Below are positions 1 to 8,413 of a stretch of DNA of 64,000 bases, in pieces. Position numbers and translations under genes: made by a program. Location of the stretch: contig NZ_CP100762.1 in assembly GCF_024296665.1 (NCBI RefSeq), positions 1 through 64,000 on the forward strand, read 5' to 3'. Below the pieces are notes generated by a model. The model was not told the DNA's origin. It was given only the letters and a program-made list of their open reading frames with translations, and ran no database searches. This DNA comes from Salinilacihabitans rarus (GTDB lineage Archaea; Halobacteriota; Halobacteria; Halobacteriales; Natrialbaceae). Positions within the stretch are counted from its first letter, which is position 1. Each line of letters starts with the position of its first letter.

Positions 1-30
1 AATTTCCGCGAGGCGGGTACCCTACCCGAA

Positions 31-44
31 GCCTCTTAAGAGGC
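31..44. promoter_or_regulatory. 14-bp perfect palindrome over the pan promoter
   Basis: GCCTCTTAAGAGGC is a perfect inverted repeat with no spacer. Its centre (CTTAAG) lies about 27 nt before the ATG of pan, where the TATA element of a leaderless haloarchaeal transcript should sit. A factor bound to it would compete with TBP/TFB. The role as an operator is inferred. Confidence 0.5.
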
Positions 45-63
45 AACGCCCTACGACTGCGTG

Positions 64-1281
64 ATGAGCGACACTGTGGACGACGTCGACCTCCCTTACG
101 ACGAGGACGAGGCGTCCCAACAGGAGAAAATACGGGCGCTCGAGGAACGCCTGGAGGTCCTCGAGTCGCAAAACGAGGAGATGCGCGACAAACTCCTCGA
201 CGCGAACGCCGAGAACAACAAGTACCAGCAAAAGCTCGAGCGACTCACCCACGAGAACAAGAAGCTCAAGCAGTCCCCGCTTTTCGTCGCCACGGTCCAG
301 GAACTCACCGACGAGGGCGTCATCATCAAACAGCACGGGAACAACCAGGAGGCGCTGACCGAGGTCACCGAGGAGATGCGCGAGCGACTCCAGCCGGACG
401 CTCGCGTCGCGGTCAACAACTCTCTATCTATCGTCAAGACCCTCTCCAACGAGACCGACGTCCGCGCCCGCGTGATGGAAGTGACCGAGAGCCCGGACGT
501 CAGCTACGAGGACATCGGCGGCCTCGACGAACAGCTCCAGGAGGTCCGCGAGACCGTCGAGATGCCCCTCGAGAAACCCGAGATGTTCCAGAACGTCGGC
601 ATCGAGCCGCCGTCGGGCGTGTTGCTCTACGGGCCGCCGGGGACGGGCAAGACGATGCTGGCGAAGGCCGTCGCCAACCAGACCGACGCCACCTTCATCA
701 AGATGGCCGGCTCCGAACTCGTCCACAAGTTCATCGGGGAGGGCGCCAAACTCGTCCGCGACCTCTTCGACGTCGCCCGCGACCACGAACCCGCCGTCAT
801 CTTCATCGACGAGATCGACGCCATCGCCGCCAAGCGCACGGAGTCGAAGACCTCCGGCGACGCCGAGGTCCAGCGGACGATGATGCAACTGCTCTCGGAG
901 ATGGACGGCTTCGAGGAGCGCGGCGAGATCCGGATCATCGCGGCGACGAACCGCTTCGACATGCTCGACCGCGCCATCTTGCGCCCGGGCCGGTTCGACC
1001 GCCTCATCGAGGTGCCAAAGCCCGACGAGGAGGGGCGCGAACTCATCTTCAAGATCCACACCCGCGACATGAACGTCGCCGACGACGTCGACTTCGAGGC
1101 GCTGGCCGCCGAGGCCGAGGACGCCTCCGGCGCCGACATCAAGGCGATCTGCACCGAGGCCGGCATGTTCGCCATCCGCGACGACCGCACCGAGATCCGG
1201 ATGGAGGACTTCCGCGAGGCCTGGAAGAAGGTACAGGCCGAGGCCGAGGAGAACGCCGAGGTCTCGAAGACCTTCGCCTGA
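64..1281 (+). CDS. pan: Proteasome-activating nucleotidase (PAN)
   Basis: Hexameric AAA+ ATPase that unfolds substrates and threads them into the cytosolic 20S proteasome. The 405-residue product has the family architecture: an acidic start, an N-terminal coiled coil (about 20-72), an OB-fold region (about 75-135) and one AAA module with Walker A GPPGTGKT (about 190-197), Walker B FIDEIDAI (about 247-254) and the arginine-finger region RPGRFDR. A GTG lies directly before the ATG; the ATG at 64 is chosen because it gives MSDTVDD and fits a leaderless start 27 nt after the TATA-like centre. The C-terminus reads KTFA, so the usual HbYX gate-opening motif has Phe where Tyr is expected and Thr as the Hb residue. 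Haloarchaea often carry two PAN paralogues; which one this is cannot be told here. Confidence 0.95.
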   Translation: MSDTVDDVDLPYDEDEASQQEKIRALEERLEVLESQNEEMRDKLLDANAENNKYQQKLERLTHENKKLKQSPLFVATVQELTDEGVIIKQHGNNQEALTEVTEEMRERLQPDARVAVNNSLSIVKTLSNETDVRARVMEVTESPDVSYEDIGGLDEQLQEVRETVEMPLEKPEMFQNVGIEPPSGVLLYGPPGTGKTMLAKAVANQTDATFIKMAGSELVHKFIGEGAKLVRDLFDVARDHEPAVIFIDEIDAIAAKRTESKTSGDAEVQRTMMQLLSEMDGFEERGEIRIIAATNRFDMLDRAILRPGRFDRLIEVPKPDEEGRELIFKIHTRDMNVADDVDFEALAAEAEDASGADIKAICTEAGMFAIRDDRTEIRMEDFREAWKKVQAEAEENAEVSKTFA

Positions 1282-1289
1282 TCGCTCGG

Positions 1290-1340
1290 CTCGACGCCCG
1301 TTTTCTCCAGTTTCAGCCCGTAGCCGCCGCGTTTTTACGA
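1290..1340 (+). terminator. Probable T-tract terminators downstream of pan
   Basis: The otherwise GC-rich gap after the pan stop contains two short T runs, CGTTTTCTCC near 1299 and GCGTTTTTACG near 1330. Archaeal RNA polymerase terminates on oligo-T, so these are plausible terminators between the convergent pan and the small membrane gene. Confidence 0.4.
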
Positions 1341-1366
1341 CCTCGCGTGTGTCCTCGTCCTCGCCG

Positions 1367-1513
1367 TCACGGCGCGCCCAGCGTCGCGAACGCGAGGTAC
1401 GGCAGGACGAACAGCGCGACGAACAGCAGGAGGAGGATCAGGAGGTAGCCGACGCCGGTGCCCGCGGCGGTCAGCCACGACGGGTGCTCGAACTGCGCGC
1501 GGTCGAGTGCCAT
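1367..1513 (-). CDS. Small single-helix membrane protein (48 aa)
   Basis: Short protein starting MALDRAQFEHPSW, then one long hydrophobic segment (residues about 18-42, rich in Leu, Val and Phe) and a short tail. It looks like a one-pass membrane peptide of the sort commonly annotated as haloarchaeal hypothetical. The start at 1513 is preferred because a TATA-like GCTTATAGC lies about 27 nt upstream (centre near 1540). Longer readings into the intergenic region lose typical composition. It is convergent with pan and divergent from guaA. No function can be assigned. Confidence 0.65.
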   Translation of the reverse strand: MALDRAQFEHPSWLTAAGTGVGYLLILLLLFVALFVLPYLAFATLGAP

Positions 1514-1535
1514 GGGTACACGCTGGCCCGACGCC

Positions 1536-1600
1536 GCTATAAGCGTACCGGGAATCCCGGTCAACGATCGTCCGGTTTCCCGGTTCGGACCGTTTTTATC
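1536..1600. promoter_or_regulatory. Divergent promoters for the 48-aa membrane peptide and guaA
   Basis: Two TATA-like elements face outward: GCTATAAGC at 1536-1544 (leftward, 27 nt from the ATG at 1513) and GTTTTTATC at 1592-1600 (rightward, about 27 nt from the ATG at 1624). Between them at 1548-1560 sits the 13-bp palindrome CCGGGAATCCCGG. It could be an operator, but at this GC content chance is possible. Confidence 0.5.
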
Positions 1601-1623
1601 GCTCGGGTCGCTACCGCTCTCCA

Positions 1624-2178
1624 ATGACGAAAATCGTCGTGGTGGACAACCACGGGCAGTTCACCCACCTCGAACACCGGGCGCTTCGCGACCTCGGCGT
1701 CGACGCCGACCTGATCGACAACGACACCCCGCCCGAGGACGTCGACGCCGACGGCGTGGTCCTCTCCGGCGGCCCGGACATGGACCGGATCGGCCGCTCG
1801 GCGGCGTACCTCGACGCCGACGTGCCCGTCCTCGGCATCTGTCTCGGGATGCAACTGATGGCCGCGGAACTCGGCGGCCGCGTCGGCGGCGGCGAGTACG
1901 GCGGCTACGCCGACGTCACCGTCGAGGTGCTCGACGAGGAGGACCCGCTGATCGGCTCGCTGGCCCCCGAGACGCGCGTCTGGGCGAGCCACGCCGACGA
2001 GGTCAAGGCGGTGCCCGAGGGGTTCGACCGCACCGCGAGAAGCGACGTCTGCGGCGTCGAGGCGATGAGCGACGCCGACCGGAACCTCTACGGCGTCCAG
2101 TGGCACCCCGAGGTCGCCCACACCGAGGAGGGCGAGGCGGTCTTCGAGAACTTCCTCGCCATCTGCGAGTCCGCCTGA
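1624..2178 (+). CDS. guaA: GMP synthase, glutamine amidotransferase subunit
   Basis: Class I glutamine amidotransferase that supplies ammonia to the separate ATP-pyrophosphatase subunit converting XMP to GMP. In archaea the two halves are usually separate genes, and the 184-residue length matches the amidotransferase half. The oxyanion strand is LSGGPD (about 48-53), the nucleophile elbow is GICLGMQ with Cys73, and the His/Glu pair is in QWHPEV near the C-terminus. The synthetase partner is not in this window. The start fits a leaderless message. Confidence 0.93.
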   Translation: MTKIVVVDNHGQFTHLEHRALRDLGVDADLIDNDTPPEDVDADGVVLSGGPDMDRIGRSAAYLDADVPVLGICLGMQLMAAELGGRVGGGEYGGYADVTVEVLDEEDPLIGSLAPETRVWASHADEVKAVPEGFDRTARSDVCGVEAMSDADRNLYGVQWHPEVAHTEEGEAVFENFLAICESA

Positions 2179-2298
2179 CGGCGGGCCGGCGCGCGACCGA
2201 CCGACGGTCGGACCGGACGAGCGGTCACCCTGTGTGCGGACACGGACCCGCCCCTCGCCGGCGAGGCCGGAGACGACGGTGAGGCGGGCTGTACCCGC

Positions 2299-3648
2299 TC
2301 AGCCGTCGATCCCCCGCGCCGACGCCCGCAGCCGTTCGAGGACCGACGGCCGGCCGCGACACCGCAGGGTGACCGCGTCCCCGGCGTAGTCGACGTCGTC
2401 GACCGCCGTCCGGTCGTACGCCCGCGAGACGACCCGCATCGCCTCGTCGCAGTTGGGCAGCCGGATCGTCGCCCGGTCCGTCGGGAGTCGGTTCAGGACC
2501 GCGTCGACGAGCGCCCCGAGGTTCGTCCCCTCGCGGACGCTCACCGGGATCGGCGCCGCCGCGGACGCGGGCGCGCGGTCCTCGGCGAGCGCGACCCGTC
2601 GCGCCCGTTCGTCGGCCCCGAGCAGGTCGACCTTGTTCAGCGCCGGGACGATCCGCTCGTCCTCGACGCCCTGCTCGGCGAGCGCGTCGAGCGAGACGGC
2701 GAGGCGCTCGCGGAACGTCTCGACGGGGTCGCTCGCGTCCGCGACGAGGACGACGACGTCGGCGGCCCCGGCCTCCGAGAGCGTCGCGCTGAACGACCGC
2801 ACGAGGTCGTGTGGGAGGTCGTCGACGAAGCCGACCGTGTCCGTGACGAGCGTGGGCCGCCCCTCCAGCGTCGCCCGCCGGGTGGTCGTCTCCAGGGTCT
2901 CGAACAGCCGGTCGGCGACCGACGCCGCGGCGTCCTTCCCGGAGACCGCGTCGGCACCGGCGGTCGCGCCACCCGCGGCGGCGTCGCCGTCCGCGAAAGA
3001 GACGTCGTCGGCCAGCCGCCGCAGCAGGGTCGACTTCCCGGCGTTCGTGTAGCCCGCGAGCGTCACGAGGTCGAACCCCTGCTCGCGGCGGCGTCGCCTG
3101 AACTGTTCGGTCGGGTCCGGCAGGTCGTCTAGCGTGCGCTCCAGTCGGTCGATCCGGTCGCGGACGTCGTAGACGGGCGTCCCGCTCTCGGTGACCTCGT
3201 TGAGCAGGCCCTCGTCGGCGGACTCGATCAGCCGCGGCAGGTCGTACCGGAGCCGGGCCAGTTCGACCTGCAGTCGCGCCCGGCGGCTCCCCGCCCCTCG
3301 CTCGAAAATCCCGAGGACGAGCCGATAGCGGTCGAGCAGGCGCGTCCCGTCGGGCAGGCGGCGTTCGAGCGCGTGGTGCTGGCCGGGCGTGAGGGAACCG
3401 TCGACGACGACGGTGCCCGCGCCCAGGTCCGCGGCGCGGGCGGCGAGTTCGGCGGCCTTGCCGCTCCCGAAGTGCGTCCCCGGGTCCTCGGGGCCGACCT
3501 GCGTCACCGCGTCGACGACTTCGTAGCCGGCGGCGCTCGCGAGCGCTTCGATCTCGTCGGTCTCGACGGGGCCCGACGCCGACCGGGCCGCGACGATAGC
3601 GTCGATTCCGTTCGCTTCGTTCGCTTCGTTCGTTCGTGACGTTCGCAT
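2299..3648 (-). CDS. hflX: GTPase HflX
   Basis: Ribosome-associated Obg/HflX-superfamily GTPase. The N-terminal HflX domain contains the glycine-rich FGSGKAAEL segment and the coiled region ERGAGSRRARLQVELARL; the G domain follows with G1 GYTNAGKST, G3 DTVGFVDDLP and G4 NKVD. The start is taken at MRTSRTNEANEANG (449 residues); codons further upstream give Arg-rich, non-acidic sequence unlike this proteome. The N-terminus NEANEANG is encoded by a short tandem repeat of TTCGCTTCG units. An Ala/Gly-rich low-complexity insert follows G1. The bacterial enzyme splits stalled ribosomes; the archaeal role is less clear. Confidence 0.9.
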   Translation of the reverse strand: MRTSRTNEANEANGIDAIVAARSASGPVETDEIEALASAAGYEVVDAVTQVGPEDPGTHFGSGKAAELAARAADLGAGTVVVDGSLTPGQHHALERRLPDGTRLLDRYRLVLGIFERGAGSRRARLQVELARLRYDLPRLIESADEGLLNEVTESGTPVYDVRDRIDRLERTLDDLPDPTEQFRRRRREQGFDLVTLAGYTNAGKSTLLRRLADDVSFADGDAAAGGATAGADAVSGKDAAASVADRLFETLETTTRRATLEGRPTLVTDTVGFVDDLPHDLVRSFSATLSEAGAADVVVLVADASDPVETFRERLAVSLDALAEQGVEDERIVPALNKVDLLGADERARRVALAEDRAPASAAAPIPVSVREGTNLGALVDAVLNRLPTDRATIRLPNCDEAMRVVSRAYDRTAVDDVDYAGDAVTLRCRGRPSVLERLRASARGIDG

Positions 3649-3955
3649 TCGTGACGGTAGTGTGACTGGCGTGTGATCGACGGCGGTACCCGCCCCGGCC
3701 CGAACGCGAACGGCGGAGCCGGGACTATCAGAAACGAACGGGAGCCGGGTCGCGACGCCACTGGACGGCGCTCGGGCCGTCGCGGCGGGGCGAACCCGAC
3801 TCAGACGAACGAGAGGGTCTCCATGGACCTCGATCCGAGGTCTCCGGCCGGCCGGAAATCCGTTTCGGACGTGTGTCACCAGTTACCGCCCTCGGCCGGG
3901 CGACGCGGCCGCGGTCCGTGTGGGAGGGGCCGTCGCGATGCGGTGGGTTCGGAGT
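3649..3955. other. Intergenic region, 307 bp, no gene seen
   Basis: No frame here has acidic, haloarchaeal-type composition. The only notable structure is the inverted repeat GACCTCG-ATC-CGAGGTC at 3826-3842, followed by a GGCCGGCCGG run. It presumably carries the hflX 5' region and the end of the ATPase message. Confidence 0.5.
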
Positions 3956-6706
3956 TCAGTGGAGCCGAGGAAGCGCCTCCTCCACGCGTTCGAACCGCGC
4001 CCCGAAGTCGGGCGTCCCGAACCGCCGGCGGAACTCGCGTTCCGTCTGGGCGACGGCGACGGGGAGCAGGCTCATCCCGAACACCACCAGCCACCCCTCC
4101 GGGCCGATGGGGGCGGTGCGCAGCGCCAGCGAGACGCCGGGCAGGTAGACGGCGCCGGCGAGGAGCAGTGCCGACAGCGCGAGCGCGCCCCAGACGTACC
4201 GGTTCTCCGTGACCTCGTTCCGGAGGGCGTCGGCGCTGATCTCCCGCATGTCGAAGACGTGCCAGAGCTGGGCGAACGCCAGCGTGAGGAACGAGACCGT
4301 GACGGCTTCCTCGGTCCCCATCCCCCCGGCGTACAGGTCGCCGGCGACGGCGAGCGCGCCGACGGTCGCGGCCGAGATCAGGACCCCGTACAGCCCGAGT
4401 TCGGCCCAGTTGGTCCGCGTCATGATCGGTTCGTCGGGATCCCGCGGCGGCCTCTCCATGACGTCTTCGCTGCCCTCGCAGGCCCCGAGCGCGAACGCCG
4501 GGAAGACGTCGGTCACGACGTTGAGAAACAGGATCTGCAGGGGAAGTAGCGGCAGCGGGAAGCCGAGCAGCGAGGCGAGCAGGATGGCCAGCAGTTCGCT
4601 GAGGTTACAGGACATGAGGTACAACACGAACTTCCGGATGTTGCTGAAGATGATCCGCCCCTCCCTGACGGCGTGGTAGATGCTCCCGAAGTTGTCGTCC
4701 TGGAGGATCATGTCCGACGCCTCCTGGGCGACCTGGGTTCCCCGCTGGCCCATCGCGACGCCGATGTCGGCGCTTTTCAGCGCCGGCGCGTCGTTGACCC
4801 CGTCGCCGGTCATGGCGACGATGGAGCCGACTGTCTGGTGGAGGTCGATCAGGTCGAGTTTGTTCTCGGGGCTGACCCGGGCGAAGACGGACGCGCTCAC
4901 GAAGCGGTCGACCTCCTCCTCGGAGAGGCGTTCGGGGTCGTCGAGGTGGCGTCCCTCGACGACCTCGGCGTCGTCGGCGTCGACGAGCCCGACGCTCCGG
5001 GCGACGTTTCTGGCCGTCCCCGCGTGATCGCCGGTCACCATGACGACGCGCATCCCGGCGTCCTGACACCGCCGGACGGTCGGCCCGACCTCCTCGCGGG
5101 GCGGGTCGATCAGGCCGACCAGCCCGATCAGCGCCAGATCCTCGTACGGTCGTTCCTCCGGGCTGTCGACGGTCTTTCTGGCGAGCGCGAGGACGCGTAG
5201 CCCGTCGTCGGCCATCCGATCGCTCTTCTCGATCCACGCCGCGCGCTCGCTCGGCGATAGCTCCTCGACCCCCTCGTCCGTCACCAGCCGGGTGGACGCG
5301 TCGACGACCGCCTCCGGGGCGCCCTTCACGGCGACCGCGTACCGCTCGTCGACCTCGTGGTACGTCGCCATCATCTTGACCGACGGGTCGAAGGCGACCT
5401 CCCGGACCTGCGGCGTCTCGTCGAGGAGGGCGTCCCGATCGAAGCCGCCGTGTAGCCCCGCGAGCAGCAGCGCGACCTCCATGGGATCGCCGGTCGCCTC
5501 GGTCTCGCCGTCGGCCCCGGTCACGGAGGCGTCGTTACAGAGCACGCCGACTTCGAGGGCCGCCCGCAAAACGGGGTCCCGCGGCTCGTCCCGCGTCTCG
5601 CCGTCGCGGCGAAACGTCTCGACTGCGTCGTCGGCGACCTCGACCGAACCGGTCGCCAGTTCGTAGGCGGCGACGGTCATCTCGTTTTTCGTCAGCGTGC
5701 CGGTCTTGTCGGTACAGATGACGTCGGTGGAGCCGAGCGTCTCGACGGAGGCGAGGTCGGTGACGAGCGCGTTGCGGTCCGCCATCCGCCACATCCCCCT
5801 CGCGAGCACCAGCGTGGCGACGACGGGCAGCCCCTCCGGCACCGTCGCGATCGCCAGCGCGATGGCCGTCTCGACCATCAGGAACGGGTCCTGACCCCTG
5901 AGCCAGCCGGAGACGAGCACGATCGTCGCCACCACGAGCAGGAACGGAACGAGCGTCCGGCCGAGCTCGTCGAGTTTCTCCTGCAGCGGGGTCTTCTCCT
6001 CGGCGGCCTCCCGGAGCGACGCCGAGATCCGCCCCAGTTCCGTCTCCGTCCCCGTGGCCACGACCACCGCCTCGGCGGTCCCTCGCGTCACATACGTCCC
6101 CTTGTAGAGCATGTTCTCCCGGTCGGCCAGGGGCGCGTCCGCGTCGACGGGATCGTTCGTCTTCCCGACGGGGACGGACTCGCCGGTGAGCGCCGACTCG
6201 TCGACCTGGAGTCTGGACGGCTCGACCACCCGCAGGTCGGCCGGAACGACGTCGCCGGCTTCGACGACGACGACGTCGCCCGGGACCAGTTCGTCCGCCG
6301 GAATCTCCCGGTCGTCGCCGTCGCGCCGGACCCGGGCTTCGATCTCCGTCATCTCCTGTAGGCTCTCCATCGAACTGACGGCCCGCATCTCGGTGACGAA
6401 GCCGATGATCCCGTTGACGACGAGGACGGCGACGATCGCGGCCCCTTCGACGACGTCCCCCAGCAGGAACGCCCCGCCGGCCGCGACCGCGAGTAGCAAG
6501 ACGATGACGCTCTCGAACTGCGCCGCGAGGATCTCCCACCAGCGTCGTCGCTCGGCGTCGCGCAACTCGTTGGACCCGAACCGCTCGCGTCTGCGCTCGG
6601 CTTCCGACTCGGTCAGACCCTCGTCCATCGATACGTCGACCCGGTCTAGAACGTCGTCGACCGGCTCCGTCCACAACGTCCGCTGCTCGTTCTCGTCTCG
6701 TATCAT
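3956..6706 (-). CDS. P-type Ca2+-transporting ATPase (SERCA/PMR1-like)
   Basis: Membrane cation pump of P-type class II, 916 residues from MIRDENEQ. It has the N-terminal cation-ATPase domain, the actuator motif TGES, the phosphorylation motif DKTGT, the nucleotide-binding KGAPE and the hinge TGDGVNDAP. M4 carries PEGLP, M5 has CNLSELL and M6 has LNVVTDVFPAFALG, so the SERCA Ca2+-site residues (the M4 Glu, the M5 Asn and Glu, the M6 Asn, Thr and Asp) are all present by eye. That favours Ca2+ (or Mn2+) over Na+/K+ or H+. A start 14 codons upstream is possible but adds a Pro/Arg-rich leader. It appears monocistronic. Confidence 0.9.
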   Translation of the reverse strand: MIRDENEQRTLWTEPVDDVLDRVDVSMDEGLTESEAERRRERFGSNELRDAERRRWWEILAAQFESVIVLLLAVAAGGAFLLGDVVEGAAIVAVLVVNGIIGFVTEMRAVSSMESLQEMTEIEARVRRDGDDREIPADELVPGDVVVVEAGDVVPADLRVVEPSRLQVDESALTGESVPVGKTNDPVDADAPLADRENMLYKGTYVTRGTAEAVVVATGTETELGRISASLREAAEEKTPLQEKLDELGRTLVPFLLVVATIVLVSGWLRGQDPFLMVETAIALAIATVPEGLPVVATLVLARGMWRMADRNALVTDLASVETLGSTDVICTDKTGTLTKNEMTVAAYELATGSVEVADDAVETFRRDGETRDEPRDPVLRAALEVGVLCNDASVTGADGETEATGDPMEVALLLAGLHGGFDRDALLDETPQVREVAFDPSVKMMATYHEVDERYAVAVKGAPEAVVDASTRLVTDEGVEELSPSERAAWIEKSDRMADDGLRVLALARKTVDSPEERPYEDLALIGLVGLIDPPREEVGPTVRRCQDAGMRVVMVTGDHAGTARNVARSVGLVDADDAEVVEGRHLDDPERLSEEEVDRFVSASVFARVSPENKLDLIDLHQTVGSIVAMTGDGVNDAPALKSADIGVAMGQRGTQVAQEASDMILQDDNFGSIYHAVREGRIIFSNIRKFVLYLMSCNLSELLAILLASLLGFPLPLLPLQILFLNVVTDVFPAFALGACEGSEDVMERPPRDPDEPIMTRTNWAELGLYGVLISAATVGALAVAGDLYAGGMGTEEAVTVSFLTLAFAQLWHVFDMREISADALRNEVTENRYVWGALALSALLLAGAVYLPGVSLALRTAPIGPEGWLVVFGMSLLPVAVAQTEREFRRRFGTPDFGARFERVEEALPRLH

Positions 6707-6748
6707 GTCTCGTGGCGGCGTCGGTGTCGGGCCGGTACGGCCTCGCAC

Positions 6749-6937
6749 TCCGGGGTCACACCGGGGACCGCCCGGTCGGTTCGCGAGGCGCTCTCTATCC
6801 GCCGAAATAACCCGGAAGTCACTCGGCCGTTCCGGTCACCGACGTCGGTACCCCACAGGTAGACCGAGGGCCAACGGTCGCATTAAGCGGATGGAAGATT
6901 CTCTCGTGGTAGTAATCGCCGTCAACGAAACTGTGGG
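6749..6937. other. Intergenic region between the ATPase and DUF3194 genes
   Basis: 189 bp with no supported gene. It should contain the ATPase promoter, but no single TATA-like element is clearly placed for the ATG at 6706. Confidence 0.4.
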
Positions 6938-7192
6938 TCACTCCCCGAACAGGTCGTCGACCGCCCGCCGCGCGGCCAGCGCGGCGTCGTCGGCGACGAC
7001 CTCGGGATCGGGGCCGCCGGCCTCGTCGGGGGCGTTGAGGTAGACGTCCACTTCGAGCACCCCGTCCTCGAAGACGACGGTGACGTCGTAGTCGCGGACC
7101 GTAGACTGCTTGTACCGCGAGAATATCACCTCCTCGGCGGCGTCGGCGGCGGTCCGCACGACCGCCTCGTCGGACGGGTCCTCGGTCGACAT
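6938..7192 (-). CDS. DUF3194 family protein
   Basis: 84-residue acidic protein resembling the DUF3194 family, which in archaea is repeatedly encoded next to prefoldin beta. It starts 3 nt after the prefoldin stop codon, so the two are almost certainly co-translated. It has no catalytic motif. The fold probably resembles Pcc1-like small alpha/beta proteins, an inference from the pattern of one strand-rich segment (DYDVTVVFEDGVLEVDVYL) between helices. Function unknown; context suggests chaperone or translation-linked work. Confidence 0.8.
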   Translation of the reverse strand: MSTEDPSDEAVVRTAADAAEEVIFSRYKQSTVRDYDVTVVFEDGVLEVDVYLNAPDEAGGPDPEVVADDAALAARRAVDDLFGE

Positions 7193-7195
7193 CGC

Positions 7196-7597
7196 TTACG
7201 CGCCGCCGGCGCCCGGGCCGCCGGGGCCGGTCGGGCCGCCCATCGCGCCGCCCGCGCCGCCGAGCATCTCCTGAAGCTCTTCCTGAAGCTTCTCGAACTG
7301 CTCCTGGACGCGTTCTTCCTGCTTCTCGAGGGTTTCGAGGCGGATCTCGAGGTTGTCGACCTTCTCTTCGAGGTCCTCCTCGGCCTCGTCGTAGTCGGTC
7401 TCGACGAGCAGTTCGCCGATCTGCCGGTACATCGTCGTCTCCTCGTCGATGTCATCGAGTTCGTCGAGGGCGTTCTCGGCCTCGGTGAGCGAGGAGTCGG
7501 CCTCCTGCTTCTGGACGGCGACCGTCTGGGCGGTCTCCTGGAGTCCCTGCAGTTCCTCGATCTTCTCCTGTGCCTCGGGGGGCAGATTTCCTTGCAT
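7196..7597 (-). CDS. pfdB: Prefoldin subunit beta
   Basis: Beta subunit of the alpha2-beta4 prefoldin chaperone, which captures unfolded proteins and passes them to the thermosome in the cytoplasm. The 133-residue protein has two long heptad coiled coils (about 7-50 and 70-115) flanking the beta-hairpin segment around [11 protein letters not shown], as in the family. The Gly/Ala/Pro tail after residue 116 resembles flexible tails of haloarchaeal homologues. Its own promoter is visible: a TATA-like GGCTTTATCA near 7621-7630, about 27 nt before the ATG. Confidence 0.93.
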   Translation of the reverse strand: MQGNLPPEAQEKIEELQGLQETAQTVAVQKQEADSSLTEAENALDELDDIDEETTMYRQIGELLVETDYDEAEEDLEEKVDNLEIRLETLEKQEERVQEQFEKLQEELQEMLGGAGGAMGGPTGPGGPGAGGA

Positions 7598-7618
7598 ACC
7601 TCGACCCTTGCCCTCCGG

Positions 7619-7630
7619 ACTGATAAAGCC
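7619..7630 (-). promoter_or_regulatory. TATA element of the prefoldin beta gene
   Basis: On the minus strand GGCTTTATCA lies 25-30 nt before the ATG at 7597, matching a leaderless haloarchaeal promoter. The prefoldin-DUF3194 pair can therefore be transcribed apart from the rpl37ae-rpoP-pcc1 genes upstream. Confidence 0.5.
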
Positions 7631-7674
7631 AAGCTTTGCGTTCCGTCGGCGTCGGCCGGCCCGTCGACGGCGTC

Positions 7675-7938
7675 TCAGGCGCGTTCGTCGCCGTCGCCGA
7701 CCGCGGCGGCCCGTTCGGCGACGTCGGTTAGCCCGAACCAGGTGTTCAGCGCCGCTCGAAGCGCGACGAGGTCGCGGGCGTCGACCTCGATCCGTACGGT
7801 CCGGCAGTCGCGGTCGATGGTCGTCCGCGAGCGCTCGTCGTCTATCTCGCCGACCTCGCGGGCGACGCTCTCGGCGACGATCCGCGCCCGCCGCCGGTCG
7901 TCGTACTCGAACTCGAGGACCGCGTCGTGGGAGAACAA
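7675..7938 (-). CDS. KEOPS complex subunit Pcc1
   Basis: Small dimerisation subunit of KEOPS, the complex that makes t6A37 in ANN-decoding tRNAs with Kae1/Bud32. The 87-residue protein shows the Pcc1 pattern: an N-terminal strand ([10 protein letters not shown]), a helix ([12 protein letters not shown]), a central strand pair ([16 protein letters not shown]) and the C-terminal helix [14 protein letters not shown]. The start appears to be TTG at 7938, 14 nt after the rpoP stop; no ATG or GTG gives a better N-terminus. Its place between rpoP and prefoldin beta is the standard archaeal arrangement. Confidence 0.85.
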   Translation of the reverse strand: MFSHDAVLEFEYDDRRRARIVAESVAREVGEIDDERSRTTIDRDCRTVRIEVDARDLVALRAALNTWFGLTDVAERAAAVGDGDERA

Positions 7939-7952
7939 ACCTCGGAGATCGG

Positions 7953-8087
7953 TTACTCGACGTCGACTTCCTTGACGTCCCGGCTGCGCTCTTTCAGCAG
8001 AACGCGGTGGCCACAGTACGGACAGCGGACGCCGCCGTACTCGTCGAGCTGGACGTCGCGTTTACAGCGGGAGCACTTGTAGCTCAT
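7953..8087 (-). CDS. rpoP: RNA polymerase subunit P (Rpo12)
   Basis: 44-residue zinc-ribbon subunit of archaeal RNA polymerase, homologous to eukaryotic Rpb12. It begins [12 protein letters not shown] and continues to [18 protein letters not shown], giving the two CxxC knuckles (Cys5/Cys8 and Cys22/Cys25) that bind one zinc and the basic tail that contacts Rpo3/Rpo10. It follows rpl37ae after 11 nt and precedes pcc1. Confidence 0.93.
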   Translation of the reverse strand: MSYKCSRCKRDVQLDEYGGVRCPYCGHRVLLKERSRDVKEVDVE

Positions 8088-8098
8088 GCGCGTTCAGG

Positions 8099-8371
8099 TC
8101 ACTCGTCGCCGTCGTCGGCCAGTGCGGCCCGGATCGACCGCCGGACCGTCCGGCCGGCGGGCGTCTCGGGGCGGTAGGCGCCGCCGGTGAAGACCTCGCC
8201 GGTCTCCTCGTTCTTCCAGATGCCGGTGCCGACGCGGGTGACGTCGTCGCCGTCGACCTGGGAGTTGCGCATGTCGTCTTCGATCTCGGTGACGCGACGG
8301 CGCGCGACGCGACCGTAGCGAGCGCCGAACCGTCCCGCGCTGCCGACCTTTCCTTTCCGTCGTTCGGCCAT
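8099..8371 (-). CDS. rpl37ae: Large-subunit ribosomal protein eL43 (L37Ae), zinc-less form
   Basis: 90-residue eL43 with the typical start [15 protein letters not shown], the core GTGIW and the conserved [21 protein letters not shown] tail region. The family normally has two CxxC pairs around the central GTGIW; here the positions read VDGDD and NEET, and the whole protein has no cysteine, so the zinc finger is lost while the flanking rRNA-contact segments are kept. It is the first gene of the run with rpoP and pcc1. Confidence 0.92.
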   Translation of the reverse strand: MAERRKGKVGSAGRFGARYGRVARRRVTEIEDDMRNSQVDGDDVTRVGTGIWKNEETGEVFTGGAYRPETPAGRTVRRSIRAALADDGDE

Positions 8372-8413
8372 GGTACCGCAACGTACCCGAAGCGGCCAGA
8401 TAAACCTGTTGAG

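Noticed and set aside
3604-3630. TTCGCTTCG tandem run as a small repeat element or CRISPR-like unit
   Set aside because: It is a coding microsatellite for NEANEANG at the HflX N-terminus.
4209-4679. Ser/Arg-rich frame of 156 codons antisense to the Ca2+-ATPase
   Set aside because: Complement of the membrane helices of the ATPase; no start context and composition unlike the proteome.
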